The notes beneath the pieces are model-generated. The model did not search any database, was not told the DNA's origin, and was given only the letters and a program-made list of their open reading frames with translations. The translations under genes and the position numbers were made by a program. This document shows, in pieces, positions 9,218-15,392 of a stretch of 26,026 nt of DNA. The DNA lies in NCBI GenBank assembly GCA_964511405.1, contig CAZEFK010000099.1, positions 1-26,026 of the forward strand, written 5' to 3'. Source of the stretch: CAZEFK01 sp964511405. GTDB lineage: Bacteria > Pseudomonadota > Alphaproteobacteria > Elsterales > Elsteraceae. Every line of letters begins with the position of its first letter. The first letter of the stretch is position 1.

Positions 9218-9628
9218 TCAGGCTTCCTCGTCCTCGATCGGGTTGGCGAGCAGGCCGATGCCCTCGATCTCGACCTCGCAGCGGTCGCCGGGCGCCATCC
9301 ACAGGGGCGGCTTGCGCGCCAGCCCGACGCCGGCCGGCGTGCCGGTCACGATGACGTCGCCAGGAGCCAGGGTGATCGCCTCGCTCAGGATCGCAACCAG
9401 TGACGCTACATCGAAGATCATGTCGGCGGTCGAGGCATCCTGGACCGCCGTGCCATTGAGTCGGGTCCGCAGCCGCAGGCCGCGGGCGCCGGCGGGCAGC
9501 TCGTCGGCGGTGACGAATTCAGGCCCGAAGGCACCCGTGCGGTCGAAATTCTTGCCGATCGTCCACTGCGCCGACTTCGTCTGGTAGTCGCGCACCGAGG
9601 CGTCGTTGAACACCGAATAGCCGGCCAT
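9218..9628 (-). CDS. Fumarylacetoacetate hydrolase-family protein, N-terminally truncated
   Basis: The 136-residue product starts at ATG 9628 with a very good ribosome site (GGGAGGAAAGACC before the ATG). It matches only the C-terminal half of the FAH/FAHD1/HpaG catalytic fold. It begins at the internal strand MAGYSVFNDASVRDYQ and continues through GKNFDRTGAFGPEFVT, DMIFDVASLVAILSE, GDVIVTGTPAGVG and EVEIEGIGLLANPI. Intact members are 200-300 residues and carry a metal-binding Glu-x-Glu about 30 residues before the VAGY strand. That motif is absent here, and the upstream sequence in all minus-strand frames to the LysR gene does not encode it. The Asp of the NDAS-x-RD segment and the Lys of GKNFD are kept. 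It is the first gene of the dioxygenase operon. It may be inactive, or a remnant whose ribosome site still leads the operon. Confidence 0.8.
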   Translation of the reverse strand: MAGYSVFNDASVRDYQTKSAQWTIGKNFDRTGAFGPEFVTADELPAGARGLRLRTRLNGTAVQDASTADMIFDVASLVAILSEAITLAPGDVIVTGTPAGVGLARKPPLWMAPGDRCEVEIEGIGLLANPIEDEEA

Positions 9629-9758
9629 GGTCTTTCCTCCCGGCAGCGCCCGCTGCATTGGCGCAGGGCTTGTCGCGATGCTTGCGGTCAGGCTAGGCGG
9701 CCGCGCATAAACGAACAGTCGCCGGTTTTGACCGAGCGATGCCTAGTAGGCATAGAGC
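9629..9758. promoter_or_regulatory. Divergent promoter region between LysR gene 1 and the dioxygenase operon
   Basis: These 130 bases separate two outward-reading genes, the classical arrangement for a LysR regulator and its target operon. The segment is locally less GC-rich near 9700-9760 than the coding sequence. It contains the palindrome described separately. I do not see a convincing consensus -35/-10 pair on either strand: a TTGACC hexamer at 9728-9733 exists, but the matching -10 position would put the transcription start inside the regulator gene. Confidence 0.6.
9739..9753. promoter_or_regulatory. Perfect 15-bp palindrome, LysR-type T-N11-A operator
   Basis: ATGCCTA-G-TAGGCAT is a perfect inverted repeat with seven-base arms around one central base. 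The T at 9740 and A at 9752 fit the T-N11-A rule for LysR-family boxes. It ends five bases before the regulator ATG, so binding would also block the regulator's own translation start and promoter. It lies about 110 bases upstream of the first gene of the target operon. The match is seen directly; its use as an operator is inference from the family. Confidence 0.75.
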
Positions 9759-10661
9759 ATGAAGCTGCACCACCTGCGCGACCTGCTGGCGCTCGTCGAG
9801 ACGGGGAGCATCCGGGCCGCGGCCAAGCATCTGGGGCTGAGCCAGCCGGCCCTGAGCCGCAGCCTGCGCGACCTGGAACGCGAGCTGGGCGCGCCGCTGG
9901 TCGAGCGGCGGGCGCGCGGCACCGTCCTGACGCCGATCGGGGAGATGTTCGCGCGCCGCGCCGGGGCGGCGTTCCACGAGCTGAGCCGCGCCCGCGAAGA
10001 GATCGCGCAGCATCAGGGCGACGTGCAGGGGCGCATCGTCGCCTGCCTGTCCAGCCTGTCGCACATCGCGCTGCTGCCGTCGGCGCTGCCGCAGTTCCGC
10101 CGGCGCTATCCGCGGGTCGAGCTGCGGCTGATCGAGGGCCCCTATCCGATGGTCGAGCGCCGCCTGGTCGACGGCACCATCGACTTCTTCGTCGGGCCGC
10201 TGCGGACGGCGGCCGTGGCACCCGGGCTCAGGCTGGACAAGCTTTTCGACAACCATCGCGTGGTGATCGCGCGCAAGGGCCATCCGCTGCAGCATGCGAC
10301 GACGCTGGCCGATCTGGTGCACGCCGACTGGATCACCACGTCGATCACCAACGACCCCGAGGCCGAGTTCAACGACCTGTTCCTCGGCCACGGGCTGCCG
10401 CCGCCGCGGCTAGGCCTGCGGGCCGAGACCCTGCTGACCATGCTGGTCGGCATGATCAGCACCGACATGCTGGCGATCACGCCCCGGCAATATGCCACCG
10501 CGCCGCTGCTGGCCGGCTTCGTGCGCCAAGTGCCGGTCAAGGAGCGGCTTGCCGGCCCGTCGCTGTTCCTGATCCAGCGCGCGGCAATCCCGCTGACGCC
10601 TGCCGCCGAGCATCTGACGGACCTGCTGCGCCGGGCGGCCGCGCAGCAGGTCCTGGCCTGA
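9759..10661 (+). CDS. LysR-family transcriptional regulator 1
   Basis: This 300-residue protein has the normal LysR length. The N-terminal winged helix-turn-helix spans about residues 3-61, with the recognition segment GSIRAAAKHLGLSQPALSRS at 17-36. A linker helix follows, and the periplasmic-binding-like effector domain runs from about residue 90. The effector domain contains LPSALPQFRRRYPRVELRLIEG and the dimer-forming segments common to the family. It is transcribed away from the dioxygenase/hydroxylase operon. LysR proteins in this arrangement usually activate the divergent operon when a pathway aromatic binds, and repress themselves. The palindrome at 9739-9753 fits that. The effector cannot be predicted. 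Confidence 0.95.
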   Translation: MKLHHLRDLLALVETGSIRAAAKHLGLSQPALSRSLRDLERELGAPLVERRARGTVLTPIGEMFARRAGAAFHELSRAREEIAQHQGDVQGRIVACLSSLSHIALLPSALPQFRRRYPRVELRLIEGPYPMVERRLVDGTIDFFVGPLRTAAVAPGLRLDKLFDNHRVVIARKGHPLQHATTLADLVHADWITTSITNDPEAEFNDLFLGHGLPPPRLGLRAETLLTMLVGMISTDMLAITPRQYATAPLLAGFVRQVPVKERLAGPSLFLIQRAAIPLTPAAEHLTDLLRRAAAQQVLA

Positions 10662-10673
10662 GCCGAGTCAGGT

Positions 10674-10701
10674 GGCAGGAGGTATCGGCGTTTGCCCTGC
10701 C
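10674..10701. terminator. Weak hairpin between convergent LysR 1 and oxidoreductase genes
   Basis: GGCAGG (10674-10679) and CCTGCC (10696-10701) can pair over a 16-base loop in the 45-base gap between two convergent stops. There is no T-run on either side, so it is at most a weak bidirectional terminator. Confidence 0.25.
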
Positions 10702-10706
10702 GTCCG

Positions 10707-11825
10707 CTATAGCTCGACGCGCTGCCCGGTGTCGGACGCGCGCTGTATGGCGTCGAGCAGGCGGTGGCACGCCAGCGCCGCGGCGAAATCGGGCTCGGCC
10801 GGCGCGCCGGTGCGTATCGCGTGGGCGAGCCGCACCAGCAGCCGGCCCGTGTAGGCGGGCGGCCCCGGCGGCACCGCGGCCGGCAGCAGGCCGTCGTCGG
10901 GCACTGGAACCGCCACGAACTCGCGCGACCCGCGCCGGGCCTGGCTCAGCACCAGCTCGGCGCGCTGGATGCCCACCGGGTCCTGGCCCGGCCGGGTCCG
11001 CGTGGTGACCAGCAGGTCGCCGTCCGTGCCGTTGATCTCCAGCCGCGCGCCTTCGGGCACGGCGATGTCGGCCTTGATGTGGACGCTGGCCAAGACGCCC
11101 GACGCGAGCCGGCCGGCCACCATCACCTGATCGGGCGCGGTCACCGGCACGATCTGCCCGGTGCCGACGATCTCGGTCTGGGGATGCTGGGTCGCGACCA
11201 CCGCCGACAGCGATGCGAACGGCCCGACGCAATAGGCCAGCGAGTCCAAGGAGTGGCCGCCGGGGATGGTAAGGCCGGTGGCGCCGTTGGCGCGGTCCGC
11301 CCGGTAGGCCTCGGATGCCGGGAGCCGCGGGCCCCAGCTGGCCAGCGACGACACCAGTGTCACCGACAGCATCCGGCCGATGGCGCCGCCCTCGATCAGT
11401 GCCCGGGCATGGGTCAGCACCGGGTGCATCCGCCCCTGCAGGCCGACCATGTGCCGGCACCCGCTGGCCTCGGCCGCTGCCCGCATCGCTTCGGCCTCGC
11501 GGCTGTCGACGCCGAGCGGCCATTCGCAGAAGACATGCTTGCCGGCGGCCAGGGCCCCCAGCACCAGCTCGCGGTGGGCCGGCACCTTGACCGCGACGAT
11601 CACGAGGTCGATGTCGCGCCGTTCGACCAGCGCGCGCCAGTCGGCCAGCGCCACCGGGATGCCGAATTTTCGCGCGGTCGCTTCGGCGCTGTCCTGCCGC
11701 GTCGTGCAGACGGCAGCCAGCGCGTAGTCCGGCAGCGCCGTCAGTGCCGGGATGTGGGCGTTGGCGGCCCAGCCGCGGTCGGGTGCGGCGCCGATGAGGC
11801 CGACGCGGATCGGTGGGTTGGTCAT
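10707..11825 (-). CDS. Gfo/Idh/MocA-family oxidoreductase, Gal80-like
   Basis: This 372-residue protein starts at ATG 11825, five bases after the preceding hydrolase stop. The N-terminal Rossmann domain opens with IRVGLIGAAPDRGWAANAH, the Gal80-like variant of the glycine-rich loop, and the C-terminal alpha/beta domain contains GGHSLDSLAYCVG. Most family members carry Glu-Lys-Pro after the fifth strand, with Lys acting in catalysis and NAD(P) binding. Here the motif is Glu101-Trp102-Pro103. Yeast Gal80 also departs from the EKP motif and acts as an NAD-sensing regulator rather than an enzyme. The protein is therefore either a dehydrogenase with altered chemistry or a nucleotide-sensing protein. 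It is the last gene of the ten-gene operon. The fold is secure; the function is not. Confidence 0.88.
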   Translation of the reverse strand: MTNPPIRVGLIGAAPDRGWAANAHIPALTALPDYALAAVCTTRQDSAEATARKFGIPVALADWRALVERRDIDLVIVAVKVPAHRELVLGALAAGKHVFCEWPLGVDSREAEAMRAAAEASGCRHMVGLQGRMHPVLTHARALIEGGAIGRMLSVTLVSSLASWGPRLPASEAYRADRANGATGLTIPGGHSLDSLAYCVGPFASLSAVVATQHPQTEIVGTGQIVPVTAPDQVMVAGRLASGVLASVHIKADIAVPEGARLEINGTDGDLLVTTRTRPGQDPVGIQRAELVLSQARRGSREFVAVPVPDDGLLPAAVPPGPPAYTGRLLVRLAHAIRTGAPAEPDFAAALACHRLLDAIQRASDTGQRVEL

Positions 11826-11830
11826 GACGG

Positions 11831-12580
11831 TCACCCGGCAGGCTGGTGGCGGCGGAAGAAGTCGAGCGCCCGTTGCATCGCGGCATCGCGGTGCTGCGCG
11901 CCCTTCCACGGCGCCACCACTTCGACCGCGGGCCCGAGGCGGGCGATGTCCGCCGAGGTCTCGGCCGGATGCATGCGGTCGTCGCCGGGCATCAGCAGCA
12001 TCGGCACCGGGCAGCGCGCGACGTCGTCCCGCGACACGGCAAACAGGAAATCGCCGCCGAACAGCCGCTGGCCCAGGGCCGGCAGCAGGCCGGCGTCGAT
12101 GTCGGCGCGCGCCGCCATCTGGGCCGCCCACTGGTCGTACTCGGCCTGCACCTCGGCGCGGTTGCCCGCGAACCCGATGGGGTTCTGCAGCACCATCGCG
12201 GTGACCATCGCAGGCTGCGTCGCCCACAGCGACAGCGCGAACGAGACGCCGATGCAGGCGCCCATCACGTGGCAGCGCTCGATCCCGAGATGGCGCAGCA
12301 GCGCCAGGTGATCACCGGTGTAGGAGTCCCATCCGTCGGCGGCGGTGACCGCGACCCGCGACCGGCCGGCGTTGCGCACGTCAAGCGCGATCACTCGGAA
12401 GTGCCGGGACAGCACCGGGATCGGGTCGACCCAGTCCTGGGCCACGCCCGGCCGCGCCGGGTTGGCGGCCCAGCGCTCGATGCGCGAGCTGAGGAAGCCC
12501 GGCGCGAACAGCAGCACCGGATAACCGGCGCCCTGCTCCTGGTAGTGGATGTGCCCGCCGGGCACGGTCAAGAACGGCAT
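11831..12580 (-). CDS. Alpha/beta hydrolase with cysteine nucleophile
   Basis: This 249-residue single-domain alpha/beta hydrolase resembles 3-oxoadipate enol-lactonase and meta-cleavage product hydrolases in length and layout. It has an oxyanion-hole region LLFAPGFLSS, the strand-turn IALDVRNAGRS (family: DxRGxGxS), the nucleophile elbow, a lid, LMPGDD with the candidate acid Asp200/201, and His230 near the end. The elbow reads MGACIG, so the nucleophile is Cys109 rather than the usual Ser, giving a predicted Cys-Asp-His triad. Start ATG 12580 has GGGAG about 13 bases upstream. Next to a 2-keto-4-pentenoate hydratase-type gene, it is a good candidate for hydrolysis of the ring-fission product or of an enol-lactone. 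Cys nucleophiles are normal in dienelactone hydrolases but uncommon in this branch. Confidence 0.88.
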   Translation of the reverse strand: MPFLTVPGGHIHYQEQGAGYPVLLFAPGFLSSRIERWAANPARPGVAQDWVDPIPVLSRHFRVIALDVRNAGRSRVAVTAADGWDSYTGDHLALLRHLGIERCHVMGACIGVSFALSLWATQPAMVTAMVLQNPIGFAGNRAEVQAEYDQWAAQMAARADIDAGLLPALGQRLFGGDFLFAVSRDDVARCPVPMLLMPGDDRMHPAETSADIARLGPAVEVVAPWKGAQHRDAAMQRALDFFRRHQPAG

Positions 12581-12600
12581 CGGGGTGCGGTCTCCCAGCG

Positions 12601-13356
12601 TTACGACGTCACCGTCACTTCGGCGCGGCCGAAGCCGGAAAACTCCACCGCCAGCCGGTCGCCCGGCGCGGCGAGATGCAGCCCAGTGCAGGTGCCGGTG
12701 GTGATCAGCTGACCGGCCTTGACGCCCGGGCCCAGACGCAGCGCGTTGACCAGCGCCACGGCCGGCAGGATCGGGTCGCCGGTGGGATGGGCGCCGGTCT
12801 TCTGCACCGCCACTGCCCCATTCACCTGCAGCGTCGCCTGCAGCGTCGACCAGTCGGTCTGGCGCCAGTCGGGGCGGCGGGTGCCGACGATATAGGCGCC
12901 GTTCGACATGCAGTCGGCCGTGCGGTCGAACAGCGGCGTCGCGGCATAGTCGGCAAAGCGGGTCGCCACGATCTCGATGCCGACCGCGGCGGTGGTGGCG
13001 GCCGCCACCTCGTCGACGCTGTAATCCTGGCCGCGCGGGGCCAAGTCGCGGTCGAACAGGAACGCGATCTCGCCTTCGATGCCGAGCATCGGCATGTCGG
13101 CGGCGGGCAGCGACGCCGGACTGTCGAACAAGCGCGAGCCCAGGATCACGCCGCGCATCAGCGTGCCGTCGGGCGCCGTTGCCACTTTCCAGCCGGCGAC
13201 CCGCTCGCCCAGCCGGGCCGCGGTGGCGTCCTGGATGGCATGGGCCTCGGCCATGTCGGCCGGCTGGCAGCCCGCGGGCAGCGCCGCCAATGGCGTGCGG
13301 GTGCGGCGCGCGGCGACCAGGGCGGCGACGGCGGCTTCGATTCGATCCGGTTGCAT
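12601..13356 (-). CDS. 2-keto-4-pentenoate hydratase / oxaloacetate decarboxylase-type enzyme (MhpD family)
   Basis: This 251-residue protein, the normal length for MhpD/BphH/XylJ-type hydratases, begins at ATG 13356 with GGGGAG ten bases upstream; the frame is open further upstream but only as antisense-like sequence. Family marks are GWKV (55-58), the metal-binding Glu94 and Glu96 in IEGEIAFLF, Glu128 in VGIEIV, and the C-terminal GTCTG segment. These enzymes add water to 2-hydroxypenta-2,4-dienoate to give 4-hydroxy-2-ketovalerate in meta-cleavage pathways; relatives decarboxylate 4-oxalocrotonate. It shares the FAH-like fold with the truncated gene at 9218-9628 but belongs to a different branch. 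The gene sits 13 bases after a dehydrogenase and 20 before a hydrolase. This is the strongest hint in the operon that the pathway is of the meta-cleavage type. Confidence 0.9.
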   Translation of the reverse strand: MQPDRIEAAVAALVAARRTRTPLAALPAGCQPADMAEAHAIQDATAARLGERVAGWKVATAPDGTLMRGVILGSRLFDSPASLPAADMPMLGIEGEIAFLFDRDLAPRGQDYSVDEVAAATTAAVGIEIVATRFADYAATPLFDRTADCMSNGAYIVGTRRPDWRQTDWSTLQATLQVNGAVAVQKTGAHPTGDPILPAVALVNALRLGPGVKAGQLITTGTCTGLHLAAPGDRLAVEFSGFGRAEVTVTS

Positions 13357-13369
13357 GGATGCACTCCCC

Positions 13370-14335
13370 TCAGCCGGCCACCAGCACGCGGGTCGGCGCG
13401 CCGTCGAGGAAGGCCAGCACGTTCTCGATAGACTGCCGGTAGAAGTCGCGGAAGGTCGCGATCGAGCCATAGCCCAGATGCGGCGTCAGCACCGTGTTGG
13501 GCAGGCGCCGGAACGGGTGGTCGGCCGACAGCGGCTCGCGGTCGTAGACGTCGAGCGCGGCCGAGATGCGGCCGGCGGCCAGCGCCGCGACCAGCGCCGC
13601 CTCGTCGACCAGCGGCCCGCGCGAAGTGTTGATCAGCAGCGCCCCCGGCTTCATCGCCGCGAGCTCGGCCGCGCCCAGGATCCCGCGCGTCCGGTCCGAC
13701 AGCACCAGATGGACGCCGAGCACGTCCGAGCGCGACAGCAGATCCTGTTTCGACACGTAGGCGGCGCCCCCGGCCGCGGCCTTCTCCGGCGTCAGGTTCT
13801 GGCTCCACGCGATGCAGGTCATGCCCAGCACGGCGCCATAGCGAGCCATCGCCTGACCGAGCTTGCCCAGCCCCAGCAGGCCGAGCGTGCGGCCGGACAG
13901 CTCGTAGCCTGGCGCGACACCGTCCTGGAAGCCGCCCCGGCGCATCGCCGCGTCGGCCTGCGGGATGCCGCGCGCGGCAGCCAGCATCAGCGCCAGCGCC
14001 AGCTCGGCGGTGGCCGTGCCGGTGCCGCCGCCGTCGGTGCCGGTGATCACCACGCCCTGGGCCCGGAGCGCGGCCATGTCCACCGAGGCGGCGCGCATCC
14101 CGGTCAGGCTGAACAGCTTGAGCTTGGGCAGGCGGCGCACCAGCGAGGCCGGGAAGGCGGTGCGCTCGCGCATCGCCATCACCACCTCGAAGTCGGCCAG
14201 CTTCTGCGCCGCGTCGTCCTCGCCCGCGAACGCCTCGTGGAACATCGTGACCGCGGCGCGCGCCCGCAGCGGCGCCCAGTCGGCGCTTTGCTCGGCGATG
14301 CGCTGCCAGTCGTCCAGCACGGCTATCTTGATCAT
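13370..14335 (-). CDS. D-2-hydroxyacid dehydrogenase (NAD(P)-dependent)
   Basis: This 321-residue member of the D-isomer-specific 2-hydroxyacid dehydrogenase family (SerA/glyoxylate reductase-like) interconverts a 2-keto acid and its D-2-hydroxy acid. The nucleotide loop is GLGKLG at 155-160, inside the usual LGLLGLGKLGQ strand-helix. The catalytic set is complete: Arg239 (NTSRGPLVDE), Glu267 (DREPL) and His286 (TPHLGYG). The start is ATG 14335 with GGAGGACAGGG immediately upstream. It follows a TRAP binding protein by 24 bases, so its substrate may be an imported hydroxy acid or a keto acid made by the pathway. The family is certain; the substrate is open. Confidence 0.93.
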   Translation of the reverse strand: MIKIAVLDDWQRIAEQSADWAPLRARAAVTMFHEAFAGEDDAAQKLADFEVVMAMRERTAFPASLVRRLPKLKLFSLTGMRAASVDMAALRAQGVVITGTDGGGTGTATAELALALMLAAARGIPQADAAMRRGGFQDGVAPGYELSGRTLGLLGLGKLGQAMARYGAVLGMTCIAWSQNLTPEKAAAGGAAYVSKQDLLSRSDVLGVHLVLSDRTRGILGAAELAAMKPGALLINTSRGPLVDEAALVAALAAGRISAALDVYDREPLSADHPFRRLPNTVLTPHLGYGSIATFRDFYRQSIENVLAFLDGAPTRVLVAG

Positions 14336-14359
14336 CCCTGTCCTCCGCCCGGGATCCGG

Positions 14360-15364
14360 TCAGGCAGCGAGCTGGCGGGTCGCCAGATCGAGCACGTCCT
14401 GGCCGATCGATGCCGCATAATGCGGGTAGATCGCCTTGGTCGCCGCCACGAACTGGGCGCGGTTGGCCGGTGCGATCGGGTTCACCTGGATCAGCCCGCC
14501 CAGCTTCTCGAGCGCGGCCGCGGTGGTCGCCGGCTGGGCCTGCCACTCCCAGTCCATCGCCGCCTTCATCGCCTGATCGAAGACGCCGCGCTGCTCGTCG
14601 GAGAAGCCGTCCCACAGGCCCTGGTTGATCGACACCACGAAGAAATCGGTGACATGCGCGGTCAGCGACATGAACTTCGACACTTCGTACAGCTTGGCGT
14701 CGATCAGGTCGGGCACCGGATATTCCAGGCCGTCGACTACCTTCTGCTGCAGGCCCAGATAGATCTCGGCCGAGTCAAGCACCACCGGGTTGGCGCCCAG
14801 GGTGCGGAACATCTCGATATAGACCGGGCTGGAGATGACCCGCATCTTCAGTCCGGCGACATCGGCCGGCCGGTTGATCGGCCGGACATTGTTGACCATG
14901 TGGCGGGCGCCCATCAGCCACCACCCCAGGAAGTGGAAGCCGGCGGCGGCGGCCTTGGGCCGGATCGCGTCGCCGAGCGGGCCGTCGAGCGCGGCGCGCA
15001 GGCGGTCGGGCGAGCCGACCAGGAACGGCAGGGTGAACACGTCCATCGGCTTGACGAAACCCGAGTACCAGGCCGGCACCGCCAGGCTCATGGGCAGGGT
15101 GCCGAGCTGCACGGCGGTCAGCATCTCCTTGATGCTGCCGAGCTGCGAGTTGGGGAACACCTCGATCTTGAGACGGCCGTCGGACAGCTTGGCAACCTCC
15201 TCGGCAAAGGTCATCGCCGCCTTGTGGTAATTGGACCCGGTGGGCTGCGGGCTGCCCAGGCGCAAGCTGCGTACGCGCTGCGCCAGCGCCGGCATCGGCA
15301 GCGCGGCCGCGGCTGCCGAGGCGGCGGCCGTGCCCAGCAGGCGGCGGCGGGTGATCATGGGCAT
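14360..15364 (-). CDS. TRAP transporter solute-binding protein (DctP family) 1
   Basis: This 334-residue periplasmic protein captures an organic acid for a TRAP uptake system. It has a Tat-type signal: ITRRRLLGT near the N-terminus (Arg6-8), an Ala-rich hydrophobic core and a likely cut after ALA at 26-28. The mature part has the DctP signature GLKMRV with the carboxylate-binding Arg175, then SAEIYLGLQQKVVDGLEYP. ATG 15364 is chosen because GGGAGG lies eight bases upstream; ATG 15358 is also possible. It sits 28 bases after the fused DctQM permease and forms a complete TRAP system with it. Ligands of this type are small dicarboxylates, keto acids, sugar acids or aromatic acids; this one is unknown. 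Confidence 0.94.
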   Translation of the reverse strand: MPMITRRRLLGTAAASAAAAALPMPALAQRVRSLRLGSPQPTGSNYHKAAMTFAEEVAKLSDGRLKIEVFPNSQLGSIKEMLTAVQLGTLPMSLAVPAWYSGFVKPMDVFTLPFLVGSPDRLRAALDGPLGDAIRPKAAAAGFHFLGWWLMGARHMVNNVRPINRPADVAGLKMRVISSPVYIEMFRTLGANPVVLDSAEIYLGLQQKVVDGLEYPVPDLIDAKLYEVSKFMSLTAHVTDFFVVSINQGLWDGFSDEQRGVFDQAMKAAMDWEWQAQPATTAAALEKLGGLIQVNPIAPANRAQFVAATKAIYPHYAASIGQDVLDLATRQLAA

Positions 15365-15392
15365 GAGGGTTCCCTCCCGATGGGCGCTGTTG

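Noticed and set aside
9728..9756. TTGACC with 17-base spacer to CATAGA as the LysR 1 promoter
   Set aside because: The -10 box would end two bases before the ATG, placing the transcription start inside the coding sequence; the -10 match is also poor.
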